A stretch of 64,000 nt of DNA from contig NZ_JANZYO010000002.1 of the NCBI RefSeq assembly GCF_025506335.1, positions 1 through 64,000 of the forward strand, given 5' to 3'. Of this stretch, positions 35,112 through 44,204 are shown one piece after another. This DNA is from Mumia quercus (GTDB taxonomy: Bacteria > Actinomycetota > Actinomycetes > Propionibacteriales > Nocardioidaceae). The first letter of the stretch is position 1; the number at the start of each line of letters is the position of its first letter. Below the pieces are notes generated by a model that saw only the letters and a program-made list of their open reading frames with translations, ran no database searches and was not told where the DNA came from. The translations under genes were made by a program, and so were the position numbers.

Positions 35112-35915
35112 ATGTCGGATGACTCGTACGACTCGCCTGCTGGCATGCCATCATCCAGCGGCTCCAGCACTGCAACGGCCACATACATGGTCGCCGTCGA
35201 GGGCGTCCAGAAGTGGTTCGGCGACCTCCACGTCCTCAAGGACATCGACCTGAACGTCCGGCCCGGTGAGGTCGTCGTCGTGATCGGACCGTCCGGTTCG
35301 GGCAAGTCCACGCTCTGCCGTGCGATCAACCGGCTCGAGCCCATCGACGAGGGCACCATCGCCATCGACGGGTCCGAGCTGCCGGCCGAGGGTCGCAAGC
35401 TCGCTCAGCTGCGGGCTGACGTCGGGATGGTGTTCCAGTCGTTCAACCTCTTCGCGCACAAGACGGTCCTCGAGAACGTCATGCTCGGGCCGATCAAGGT
35501 CCGCAAGAAGTCCAAGGCCGACGCCGAGAAGCGCGCGATGGAGCTCCTGACGCGTGTCGGCGTGGAGTCGCAGGCCAACAAGTTCCCCGCCCAGCTGTCG
35601 GGAGGCCAGCAGCAGCGCGTCGCGATCGCCCGGGCGCTGGCCATGGACCCGAAGGTCATGCTCTTCGACGAGCCGACCTCGGCCCTCGACCCGGAGATGA
35701 TCAAGGAAGTCCTCGACACCATGGTCACGCTCGCCAAGGGCGGCATGACGATGATCGTCGTCACGCACGAGATGGGCTTCGCCCGTACGGCCGCCGACCG
35801 GGTGGTCTTCATGGCCGACGGGCAGATCCTCGAGGAGGAGACTCCTCAGGAGTTCTTCGACAACCCCAAGACCGACCGTGCCAAGGACTTCCTCGCGAAG
35901 ATCCTGAAGCACTGA
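35112..35915 (+). CDS. gluA: Glutamate-type ABC transporter ATPase GluA
   Basis: The protein has 267 residues. Walker [10 protein letters not shown], signature [10 protein letters not shown] and Walker [14 protein letters not shown] define the polar amino-acid (HisP/GlnQ/GluA) ATPase group. The start is uncertain: the ATG at 35112 gives a 25-residue Ser-rich extension, while the ATG at 35187 gives the usual length; neither has a ribosome site, so a leaderless message is possible. It is the first gene of gluABCD, the order known from Corynebacterium. Confidence 0.9.
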   Translation: MSDDSYDSPAGMPSSSGSSTATATYMVAVEGVQKWFGDLHVLKDIDLNVRPGEVVVVIGPSGSGKSTLCRAINRLEPIDEGTIAIDGSELPAEGRKLAQLRADVGMVFQSFNLFAHKTVLENVMLGPIKVRKKSKADAEKRAMELLTRVGVESQANKFPAQLSGGQQQRVAIARALAMDPKVMLFDEPTSALDPEMIKEVLDTMVTLAKGGMTMIVVTHEMGFARTAADRVVFMADGQILEEETPQEFFDNPKTDRAKDFLAKILKH

Positions 35916-35982
35916 GTCGGCGACGCACGTCAGAAACCGTCAAACGGGTGCCGCACGGGCGCCGGTGAGCAAGGGAGAACTG

Positions 35983-36888
35983 ATGAAGATCCGTAGGACC
36001 AAGATCGCGGTCATCGCCGCGGCAGCAGCGCTCACCCTGGCCGGGTGTGGCGACGCCGGCAACGACGACGGCGACAACGGTGACGGGGGCAGCGACGGCT
36101 TCAGCCCCGAGGTCGTCGAGGACGCGTCGTTCGACGACGGCACGCGCATGGCCGAGATCGCCAAGGACGGCAAGGTCAAGATCGGCGTGAAGTTCGATCA
36201 GCCGGGCATCGGCTTTAAGTCGGCCACCTCGGACACGCCGACCGGCTTCGACCCCAACATGGGCAAGATCCTCGCCGCGAAGCTCGGCATCCCCGCCGAC
36301 AAGATCGAGTGGGTCGAGACGATCTCCGACAACCGTGAGCCGTTCCTCCAGAACAACACCGTCGACTTCGTGATCGCCTCGTACTCGATCACCGACGAGC
36401 GTCGTCAGGTCGTCGGCCAGGCCGGCCCGTACTACGTGACCGGCCAGCAGCTGCTGGTCGCCGCCGACGACGATTCGATCAACGGCCCGGACGACCTGAA
36501 GGGCAAGAAGGTTTGCTCGGTCACCGGCTCGACCTCGATCAAGACCGTTGAGGAGCAGTACGGCGCCACCCCGGCCGGCTTCGACACCTACTCGGAGTGC
36601 GTCGAGCAGCTCAAGACCGGCTCGGTCGACGCTGTGACCACGGACGGCGCCATCCTCGCCGGCTACGCCGCGGAGGACCCCGACGCCCTCAAGGTCGTCG
36701 GTGAGCCGTTCTCCGAGGAGCGCTACGGCATCGGCTACAACAAGGATGCCGCCGGCATGTGCGAGTTCATCAACACCACGCTCGAGGGTGCGTTCGAGGA
36801 CGGCGAGTGGGAGGCCGCGTTCGACGACTCGCTCGGCAAGGGCGGCATCGACCTGCCCGAGACGCCGACGCTCGATCCCTGCCCGTGA
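35983..36888 (+). CDS. gluB: Glutamate-type ABC transporter binding lipoprotein GluB
   Basis: The protein has 301 residues from the ATG at 35983, behind AAGGGAGAA. Lipobox LTLAGC gives a lipidated Cys22, then an Asp/Gly/Asn tether. The SBP_bac_3 fold is clear: GKVKIGVKFDQPGIGF, GFDPNMGKILAAKLG, VDFVIASYSITDERR. It captures glutamate or a related amino acid outside the membrane. A strong hairpin follows the stop and should favour a high level of this protein over the permeases. Confidence 0.92.
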   Translation: MKIRRTKIAVIAAAAALTLAGCGDAGNDDGDNGDGGSDGFSPEVVEDASFDDGTRMAEIAKDGKVKIGVKFDQPGIGFKSATSDTPTGFDPNMGKILAAKLGIPADKIEWVETISDNREPFLQNNTVDFVIASYSITDERRQVVGQAGPYYVTGQQLLVAADDDSINGPDDLKGKKVCSVTGSTSIKTVEEQYGATPAGFDTYSECVEQLKTGSVDAVTTDGAILAGYAAEDPDALKVVGEPFSEERYGIGYNKDAAGMCEFINTTLEGAFEDGEWEAAFDDSLGKGGIDLPETPTLDPCP

Positions 36889-36894
36889 TGCGGT

Positions 36895-36932
36895 GAGGTG
36901 ACGGGGTCGGCTCGGTCCGGCCCCGTCACCTC
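36895..36932 (+). terminator. Hairpin attenuator between gluB and gluC
   Basis: Arms 36895-36910 and 36917-36932 (GAGGTGACGGGG against CCCCGTCACCTC at the base) match at 15 of 16 positions with a six-base loop. It lies seven bases after the gluB stop and 50 bp before gluC, within the operon, so it is better read as a partial terminator or 3' mRNA stabiliser. Confidence 0.75.
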
Positions 36933-36982
36933 GTCTGTGTCTGTCTCCCCCGCTCGACTCTCGACCTCGTGAGGAGGTGCAC

Positions 36983-37630
36983 GTGGACGCTTTGACCGAG
37001 AACTGGGACCTCATTCTCGACGGGTTCCTCAACACGCTCCAGCTGCTGCTCGGCGCGGGCGCACTCGCGCTCGTCGTCGGCACGCTCATCGCGCTGTTCC
37101 GTGTCAGCCCGGTTCCCGTCCTTCGCGGCACCGGCGCGGTGTACGTCACGATCTTCCGCAACAGCCCGCTCCTGGTGCTCCTCCTCATCACGTACTACGG
37201 CCTTCCTCAGCTCGGGATCAACCCGAGCTTCTACTGGAAGATCATTCTCGCGATGGGCCTGTACACCGGCGCGTTCGTCGCCGAGTCGCTGCGCTCGGGC
37301 ATCAACGGCATCCCGCTCGGCCAGGCCGAGGCGTCGCGCTCGCTGGGCTTCACCTTCGGTCAGTCGATGACCCAGGTCGTGCTGCCGCAGGCGTTCCGTA
37401 ATGTGGTCCCGCCGCTCGCCAGCGTCTTCATCGCCCTCACCAAGAACACTTCTCTCGCGATGTCGTTCGGCGTCGCTGAGGCAGCCTTCCGGATGAAGGG
37501 CCTCGTCAACGACTACGCCACCGAACGCTGGACGATCTTCATCGGGATCGCGCTCGGCTACATCATCATCGTCGAGGCGATCTCGCTCGGAGCGGCCTTG
37601 CTGGAGCGCCGTTGGAGGGCAGAACGATGA
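36983..37630 (+). CDS. gluC: Glutamate-type ABC transporter permease GluC
   Basis: The protein has 215 residues from the GTG at 36983, five bases after GAGGAGG; the GTG at 36977 overlaps that site and is rejected. It has about five membrane helices. The HEAAL-type permease motif lies in ESLRSGINGIPLGQAEASRSLGFTFGQ, and VYVTIFRNSPLLVLL is typical of His/Glu/Gln permeases. It pairs with GluD. Its end overlaps the gluD ATG. Confidence 0.92.
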   Translation: MDALTENWDLILDGFLNTLQLLLGAGALALVVGTLIALFRVSPVPVLRGTGAVYVTIFRNSPLLVLLLITYYGLPQLGINPSFYWKIILAMGLYTGAFVAESLRSGINGIPLGQAEASRSLGFTFGQSMTQVVLPQAFRNVVPPLASVFIALTKNTSLAMSFGVAEAAFRMKGLVNDYATERWTIFIGIALGYIIIVEAISLGAALLERRWRAER

Positions 37631-38544
37631 GCCAGAGCACCGTCCTGTACGACACCCCGGGACCTCGCGCCCGCCGCACGTACCGCATCATCGGCGTCGT
37701 CGCCGTCCTCGCGCTGCTCGTCCTCGGCTTCGTGGTCATCAACATCCTCTACGAGAACGGCCAGCTCGAGTACGAGGGTGTCTGGGAGCCTTTCGTCACC
37801 CCGGCCTACCTCGAGCTGCTCTGGGGCGGCCTCCTCGACACGTTGAAGGCAGCGGCGCTCGCCATCCTGGGCGCGCTCGCCTTCGGCGTGCTCTTCGGGA
37901 TCGGCAAGCTGTCCGAGCATCGCCTCATCCGCTGGCCGTGCTGGCTCGTCGTCGAGTTCTTCCGCGCCGTGCCGCTGCTGATCCTCATCATCTTCATCTG
38001 GTCGCTGTACTCGCTCCAGCTCGACCGGTCGTTCCACGCGCTCGTGATCGGGCTGGTGCTCTACAACGGCTCGGTGCTGGCCGAGGTGTTCCGGGCAGGC
38101 ATCAACGCGGTGCCGAAGGGCCAGGCGGAAGCCGCCTACGCGCTGGGCATGCGCAAGTACCAGGTGATGACCGCGATCTTGATGCCGCAGGCCGTGAAGA
38201 TCATGCTGCCGTCGATCATCAGCCAGTGCATCGTCGCGCTCAAGGACACGTCCCTCGGGTACGTCATCCTCGCCCCCGGTCTCACCAAGGTCGGTCGCGA
38301 GATCTGGCGCGAGTTCGGCAACTACCTCGCGACAGCGCTCGTGCTGCTGGTGATCTACCTGGTCATCAACCTGATCCTCGACCTGATCGGACGCTGGGTC
38401 GAGCGCCGCTACACCGGTGGCCGCAGGCTCGACGTCGGCGCTCCGGGTGCTCTTGGCGAGCAGGATGCCGTGGCCCAAGTCGAGGCCGCGCGCAAGGCAG
38501 CCACGAAGGGCGGAGCAGGTACGGGAGCCGGCGGCTTCCAGTAG
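37627..38544 (+). CDS. gluD: Glutamate-type ABC transporter permease GluD
   Basis: The protein has 305 residues from the ATG at 37627, overlapping the gluC stop, with GGAGGG upstream. It has about five membrane helices; the loop EVFRAGINAVPKGQAEAAYALGM is the ATPase-contact motif. An N-terminal basic region and a Gly/Ala-rich C-terminal tail (from about residue 270) extend beyond the permease core, as in actinobacterial GluD. It is the last gene of the operon. Confidence 0.92.
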   Translation: MSQSTVLYDTPGPRARRTYRIIGVVAVLALLVLGFVVINILYENGQLEYEGVWEPFVTPAYLELLWGGLLDTLKAAALAILGALAFGVLFGIGKLSEHRLIRWPCWLVVEFFRAVPLLILIIFIWSLYSLQLDRSFHALVIGLVLYNGSVLAEVFRAGINAVPKGQAEAAYALGMRKYQVMTAILMPQAVKIMLPSIISQCIVALKDTSLGYVILAPGLTKVGREIWREFGNYLATALVLLVIYLVINLILDLIGRWVERRYTGGRRLDVGAPGALGEQDAVAQVEAARKAATKGGAGTGAGGFQ

Positions 38545-38559
38545 GAAACGACGCGCGAG

Positions 38560-38862
38560 TCAGCGGACGTACACGCTGCCGTCGAAGTTGAGCATGCCCG
38601 CGGCCTCGAGCCCGATCGTGGTCTCGCTGTTCTCGTCGTCGTCGGCGTGGGTCTCCACGTCGACGGCGGCGACCTCGGCGAGCGGGATCGCGTGCACCTG
38701 CGCGGTACGGATGCCGTTGCCGGAGCGGTCGGTGAGGTCGCCGTCCTCGAGGAACAGGTAGCCGTCGCGCAGACCGAGGATCCTCGCGTACGGGTGGAGC
38801 TCACGGCTCCCGTCCACGCGTCGGACGGACAGAGTGCTGAAGGCGTTGGTGTCGTGCGTCAC
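38560..38862 (-). CDS. Hypothetical small protein
   Basis: The protein has 100 residues with a GTG start at 38862 (a second GTG two codons upstream is equally possible). It is acidic and soluble: RILGLRDGYLFLEDGDLTDRSGNGI, AEVAAVDVETHADDDEN, then GMLNFDGSVYV. No family is recognised. Strand-rich, it may be a small beta domain. It is 16 bp after a DUF4442 gene on the same strand and converges with gluD, 15 bp away. Confidence 0.6.
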   Translation of the reverse strand: MTHDTNAFSTLSVRRVDGSRELHPYARILGLRDGYLFLEDGDLTDRSGNGIRTAQVHAIPLAEVAAVDVETHADDDENSETTIGLEAAGMLNFDGSVYVR

Positions 38863-38878
38863 GTGCACAGTGTCGCAC

Positions 38879-39343
38879 CTAGCGTGACGGTGTCGGCGTG
38901 ACCCACAGGCGGATGGTGCCCTCGACCACGCGGGTGCCGTCGGCGCGCGTCGCGTGGACGGTGACGTCGACCTCGGGCGCGTTCGCCCAGTCGGCCTCGG
39001 TGGTCTCGGCGACGCACACGAGGTCGCTGGTCGACTTGGCAAGGTACGAGACGTCCATCCCCTTGGGGAGCCAGCGGTAGCCGTCGGGCACGGTCGCCTC
39101 CGCGAGCAGGCCCATCGCCGCCTCGAGGCCGTTGCAGACGGCGATCGCGTGGACGGTGCCGATGTGGTTCTTGACGGACCAGCGCTTGGGGACGACGAGC
39201 TCGGCGCGGTGCGGGCGCATCTCACGCACCCGCGGACGCACCGTGCGGAAGTACGGCGCCTTGAGCGAGAACGCGAGACCGAACAGGCGGTCGCCCATCG
39301 GCAGGGACGAGATGCGGTCGTACAGGGCGAGCGTCTGGTTCAT
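38879..39343 (-). CDS. DUF4442 hotdog-fold protein (thioesterase-like)
   Basis: The protein has 154 residues. The sequence VRPHRAELVVPKRWSVKNHIGTVHAIAVCNGLEAAMGLLAE fits DUF4442, a hotdog-fold family related to PaaI thioesterases. NHIGTVHAIAVCN is the expected active-site helix region. A coenzyme-A thioester is a plausible substrate but unproved. It probably forms a small unit with the following hypothetical gene. Confidence 0.8.
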   Translation of the reverse strand: MNQTLALYDRISSLPMGDRLFGLAFSLKAPYFRTVRPRVREMRPHRAELVVPKRWSVKNHIGTVHAIAVCNGLEAAMGLLAEATVPDGYRWLPKGMDVSYLAKSTSDLVCVAETTEADWANAPEVDVTVHATRADGTRVVEGTIRLWVTPTPSR

Positions 39344-39362
39344 GGGTGGAGACTAGCAGGAA

Positions 39363-39380
39363 AGTTACCCGTCGGTAACT
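39363..39380. terminator. Short stem-loop at the end of the acetyltransferase gene
   Basis: AGTTACC-CGTC-GGTAACT is a perfect 7-bp stem that overlaps the stop codon of the GNAT gene, 20 bp from the DUF4442 start. It may weakly end transcription. Confidence 0.4.
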
Positions 39381-39910
39381 GTCCTTGCGAGGTCGTCCCG
39401 CGAGGCACGGCAGACGATCTGGGCGTACTCCTCCCCCGGCATCTGGATCCACTGCCGCTGAACGAAGCCGAGCTTGTCGAGCACCCGCAGGGAGGCCACG
39501 TTGCGCGCATCGGGGCAGGCCACGAACCACGTGGCGTCCGGGTGGCCGGGCAGCGCCACGTCGCGCAGGAAGACGGTGAGCATCCGTGCGCCGAGTCCTC
39601 TGCCGACCTGCGCCGGATCGCCGATCAGGTAGTCGAAGGCGACGGCGCTCGGCAACTGCACGCGTACGGCGAGGTCGTCGTCGGAGTCCACCGGATAGTC
39701 CTGCACGGTGGCGAACGGGGCACCCTCCAGCGAAGCCACCCACATGCGGGCCGGCTCCTCACCGCGCAGGCGCCCGCCGTACCGCACCTGCGCCGCCGTA
39801 ACATCCGCAGGTGGGTCGCGGAACCACGCCCGTACGTGGGGCTCGTGGTACCACGCGACGAGCGCGTGGAGGTCCTCTTCGTCCATCGAACGGAACTCGA
39901 TCGAGGGCAT
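39365..39910 (-). CDS. GNAT-family acetyltransferase
   Basis: The protein has 181 residues. The acetyl-CoA loop reads AQVGRGLGARMLTVFLRDV, the Q/R-X-X-G-X-G/A form, and PDARNVASLRVLDKLGF is the family's C-terminal helix. The whole layout (SMDEEDLHALVAWYHEPHVRAWF at the start, FDYLIGDP in the middle) resembles the AAC(6')/siderophore-acetyltransferase branch, but the substrate cannot be decided. It is divergent from the CapA-like gene by 34 bp. Confidence 0.83.
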   Translation of the reverse strand: MPSIEFRSMDEEDLHALVAWYHEPHVRAWFRDPPADVTAAQVRYGGRLRGEEPARMWVASLEGAPFATVQDYPVDSDDDLAVRVQLPSAVAFDYLIGDPAQVGRGLGARMLTVFLRDVALPGHPDATWFVACPDARNVASLRVLDKLGFVQRQWIQMPGEEYAQIVCRASRDDLARTVTDG

Positions 39911-39944
39911 GGCTGGAGAGTAGCGGCGCGTCTAGGCTCGGGGA

Positions 39945-41303
39945 ATGGGACGCAGCGCGCTGCTCGTCGCCAGCCTGGTGCTCGCCGGGTGCACCGCTGA
40001 GCCTCCGCAAGCGGAGGAGAGCCCTTCGGCCGCCCCGCCACCGCCGTCCCGCACCCCGGCGGCCGAGCCCTTCCGCATCCTCGTCACCCACCACCACTCC
40101 CCCTTACGGGTGCTCTCGACGGACGGCGCGGCCCGCCTCCTCGACAGCGGCGCCGTGGCCGGGCTTCGCCTGCTCCGTGATCAGGAGCCCGCAGCCGTCA
40201 TCGCCCGGGTCCGACGAGACCCCACCCTCATCGGCTACGTCCCGGCCTCCGCGGTCGACGAGACCGTACGGGCGGTGCGGGTGGGCAGCGTCGACCCGTT
40301 GCGCGATCCCACTGCCTCTCCGCTGCCAGGCGAGGGGCGGCCGTCCGATCAGGATGTGGTCACGCTCGCGATCACCGGCGACGTCATGCTCGGTCGCCGA
40401 GTCGGCGCCCGCCTGCGCCAGATAGGCGGGCCGACCTCAGTGTTCCGCCCGTTCCTCGGGCGGCTGGCCGCCGCCGACATCACCGTAGGCAACCTGGAGT
40501 CGACGCTGTCGCAGCGCGGCGCGCCGACGCAGGGCGGCGACTCGTTCGGCGCGGACCCGGGCGTGCGCGAGGCGCTGCGTGCCGCCGGGTTCGATGTAAT
40601 CGGGCTCGCCAACAACCATCTCGGCGACTTCGGCCCCGCCGCGATGCGAGACACCTTCCGGCTGCTGCGCGAGGGCGGACTTGCGTACGTCGGCGCCGGC
40701 CACCACCGTGCGGAGGCCGAGCGCCCGCTCGTCGTCGAGCGGGACGGAACATCGGTGGGTTTCGTCGCGGTGGACTCGATCGGCGAGACTCCTGCGGCGA
40801 CGGCGTCAAGCCCGGGGACCAACCGGCTCGACATGCCACCTCGTACCGGCCCGATGGACGAGCGTCGCCTCGCGCGCCTCGGCCAGCAGGTGCGCGCGCT
40901 CGCACGCCAGGTCGACACGGTGGTGGTCCTGGCGCACTGGGGCACGCAGTACACGAACGTGCCCGAGCCGTCGCAGCGACGCGTCGCCCGCGTCCTCGCT
41001 CGCGCGGGCGCCGACATCGTCGTCGGCGGGCATCCCCACTGGCTCCAAGGGCTCGAGCAGATCGGCGACACGCTCGTGGTCCACTCGCTCGGCAACTTCG
41101 TCTTCGACATGGACTTCCAGCGGCGGACACGGGAGGGCGCGGTCCTCGAGGTCGTCCTGTGGGACGGTGAGGTGAAAGGCGTCGAGCTCGTCCCGTACGT
41201 GATCGGGGAAGATTTCACGCCGCGCCCGGTCCGAGGGGCACGCACTCAGGCCGTGCTCGCCACCGCGTGGGAGACGAGCCGCGGCCCGTACGCCCTCCCC
41301 TGA
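39945..41303 (+). CDS. CapA-family (poly-gamma-glutamate synthesis-like) lipoprotein
   Basis: The protein has 452 residues. Lipobox LVLAGC gives Cys16, followed by a Pro/Ser-rich tether and an extra ~90-residue domain. From about residue 140 it has the PGA_cap metallophosphatase-like fold: ITGDVMLGRRVG, VGNLESTLS, GLANNHLGDFG, LAHWGTQYTN and GGHPHWLQGLE. These are the metal-site motifs of CapA proteins. No capB/capC neighbours are present, so it is not a poly-glutamate operon; a surface phosphoesterase-like role is an inference. Confidence 0.86.
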   Translation: MGRSALLVASLVLAGCTAEPPQAEESPSAAPPPPSRTPAAEPFRILVTHHHSPLRVLSTDGAARLLDSGAVAGLRLLRDQEPAAVIARVRRDPTLIGYVPASAVDETVRAVRVGSVDPLRDPTASPLPGEGRPSDQDVVTLAITGDVMLGRRVGARLRQIGGPTSVFRPFLGRLAAADITVGNLESTLSQRGAPTQGGDSFGADPGVREALRAAGFDVIGLANNHLGDFGPAAMRDTFRLLREGGLAYVGAGHHRAEAERPLVVERDGTSVGFVAVDSIGETPAATASSPGTNRLDMPPRTGPMDERRLARLGQQVRALARQVDTVVVLAHWGTQYTNVPEPSQRRVARVLARAGADIVVGGHPHWLQGLEQIGDTLVVHSLGNFVFDMDFQRRTREGAVLEVVLWDGEVKGVELVPYVIGEDFTPRPVRGARTQAVLATAWETSRGPYALP

Positions 41304-41307
41304 CGGC

Positions 41308-42342
41308 TCAGCGGATCCAGCGCCAGGCGACCGTGGCGACGCGGCGGAGCTGGAGGTCGTCGACGACCTCCGGACGGTCGCCCTCGGCGTGGTAGCCGGC
41401 GTACGGGATGCTGCCGAGCCGGGCGGCCGGGACGTCGGCCTTCTCGTACGACCAGTGGTCGCTGGCGCGGTCCTCGCACGTATTGGTGGGGATGCCGCCC
41501 GCGGCGTCGACCAGCGCGCGTACGACCCGGCCGTCGCCTGTGCCGCCGTCGCACACCGGGACGTACGGGGCCCGCACGCCGACGCGGTCCAGCGAGATCA
41601 TGCCACGCACGGCCGCCCGCTCTGCTGGCGCCATCCGTCCCACCCGGTGCTGGGAGCCGAAGTGGTGGAGGTCGTCACCGGGCCCACGGGGCTCCTCGGC
41701 GCCGAAGGCCACGAAGCGTACGGGGAGCCGGGTGCCGTGGTCCGCGGCGAGACGTGCGAGCTCGCGGACGACCGCGACCCCCGACGCGTTGTCCTCGGCG
41801 CCGGGCGAGACCGCCACCGTGTCGAGGTGGGCCCCGACCACCAGGTGAGGCTGCGACGGGTCGAACCCGGGCGGGTCGGCGATGACGTTGAGGGAGCGCC
41901 CCGCGGTCACGGGCACGCCCCAGGAGTCACCAGCCGGGACGCGGAAGGTCTCCTCGGTGACGGTGTAGCCGAGTCGGCGCATCTCGGCGCCGAACCACGA
42001 GGCGGCCTCCCGGAACGCCGGTGAGGTCGCGTGGCGCGGGCCGACGCGTACGGCGAGGTGGCGGACCGCGGCGCGCATCGCGTCGACGTCGGCAGCAGGC
42101 AGCTCTGGCTTGGGCGGCTGGCCCGGTGACGGCCCGGTCGTCCCCGGCTCCCCCGGCCTCGGGGTGTCTCGCGGCGCGACGCCGTCCGGGTCGCCGGCAC
42201 TCGGCTGGCCGGGGGTCGGCGACGTGGGCATCCGGTCGGCCTTCGGTGCGTCGGCATCCCCGCCGCACCCGCTCAGCAGCAGGAGAAGCGGGACCGCGGT
42301 GGCGAGGAGTGCGCGCACTCGCCCATGCTCCCACCGCGCCAC
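41308..42342 (-). CDS. M28-family zinc aminopeptidase lipoprotein
   Basis: The protein has 344 residues. The lipobox LLLSGC places Cys26 as lipid site, then a Pro/Asp-rich tether to about residue 80. The M28 domain has GAHLDTVAVSPGAEDNASG (first His and bridging Asp) and FGAEEPRGPGD (catalytic Glu pair), with a later DHWSYEKADVPA His. It should remove N-terminal residues from peptides outside the membrane. The start could also be the GTG nine codons in. It converges with the CapA gene with a 4-bp gap; recX ends 3 bp upstream of it in a minus-strand series recA-recX-M28. Confidence 0.85.
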   Translation of the reverse strand: MARWEHGRVRALLATAVPLLLLLSGCGGDADAPKADRMPTSPTPGQPSAGDPDGVAPRDTPRPGEPGTTGPSPGQPPKPELPAADVDAMRAAVRHLAVRVGPRHATSPAFREAASWFGAEMRRLGYTVTEETFRVPAGDSWGVPVTAGRSLNVIADPPGFDPSQPHLVVGAHLDTVAVSPGAEDNASGVAVVRELARLAADHGTRLPVRFVAFGAEEPRGPGDDLHHFGSQHRVGRMAPAERAAVRGMISLDRVGVRAPYVPVCDGGTGDGRVVRALVDAAGGIPTNTCEDRASDHWSYEKADVPAARLGSIPYAGYHAEGDRPEVVDDLQLRRVATVAWRWIR

Positions 42343-42345
42343 TGC

Positions 42346-42819
42346 TCAGTCGTCCCAGTCACCGGCGGTGAAGGCATCGGCATCGGCATCAGCGCCGACC
42401 TCCTCGCGGACGATCCGGAACGCCAGCCCCGGGCCGTAACCTTTGCGACCCAGCGCTCCGACCAGACGCCGAACCTTCACCTGCTCGTCGACGTTGCGCA
42501 GCGAGCGGAGCTTTTTGCGGACGAGCGCACGAGCGGCCTCTTCCTCGGACTCCGGGTCGATCGCGTCGATCGTGTCACGCACGATCTCGTCGTCGACGCC
42601 CTTGCGCCGCAGCTCGAGCGCGAGCGCCCTCCCCGCGAGTCCGCGCGTCTGCTGACGCGAGCGCACCCAGAGCTGGGCGAACTCCTCGTCGTCGACGAGC
42701 CCGACCTCCTCGAACCGGTCGAGCATCCGCTCGGCGATCGCGTCGGGCACGTGGCGACGCTTGAGCTGGGCGGCGAGCTCGGCGCGAGACCGCGGCCGCT
42801 CCGCCAGCCGGTCGAGCAA
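42346..42819 (-). CDS. recX: RecX, regulator of RecA (start unresolved, probably further upstream)
   Basis: From the TTG at 42819 there are 157 residues: LAERPRSRAELAAQLKRRHVP, then GLVDDEEFAQLWVRSRQQTRGLAGRALALELRRKGV, the helical RecX repeats. The frame continues upstream without a stop as ESVARKILL, which also looks like RecX, back to a CTG at 42906 that overlaps the recA stop (CTGA). No ATG or GTG exists in that stretch. The real start may be a non-standard codon coupled to recA termination. RecX limits RecA filament growth. Confidence 0.85.
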   Translation of the reverse strand: MLDRLAERPRSRAELAAQLKRRHVPDAIAERMLDRFEEVGLVDDEEFAQLWVRSRQQTRGLAGRALALELRRKGVDDEIVRDTIDAIDPESEEEAARALVRKKLRSLRNVDEQVKVRRLVGALGRKGYGPGLAFRIVREEVGADADADAFTAGDWDD

Positions 42820-42902
42820 GATCTTGCGTGCGACCGACTCGTGGTCGGGCTCAGGCCCGAGGTCGCGCTCGACCTCGGGCTCGCCCTGCCTTCGAGCGGT
42901 GC

Positions 42903-43994
<1,092 letters not shown>

Positions 43995-44125
43995 CAGCGT
44001 GGTCCCTTCAACATGTCGTGTCCGCCGGTCATCTACGACGTTAGAGAGCGGCACTGACACTCGTACGGCTCGTACGGGCGCCTGTGGATGCCGAGTCTCC
44101 TCGTCGACCTGTGGGAGACTCTAGT

Positions 44126-44141
44126 CCGAACATCTGTTCGA
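44126..44141. promoter_or_regulatory. LexA (SOS) box of recA
   Basis: CCGAAC-ATCT-GTTCGA matches the actinobacterial SOS consensus at 11 of 12 positions. It ends where the katE terminator hairpin begins. Confidence 0.88.
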
Positions 44142-44182
44142 CGCGACTACCGGCACGCGCGTGTCGCGTGCCGGTAGTCGCG
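44142..44182. terminator. Perfect 18-bp hairpin after katE
   Basis: CGCGACTACCGGCACGCG (44142-44159) is exactly complementary to 44165-44182, with a 5-nt loop. It starts 22 bp after the katE stop (minus strand) and abuts the recA SOS box, so it should separate katE from recA transcription. Confidence 0.8.
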
Positions 44183-44204
44183 TTGTCCGTCTGCTGACGA
44201 GGTG

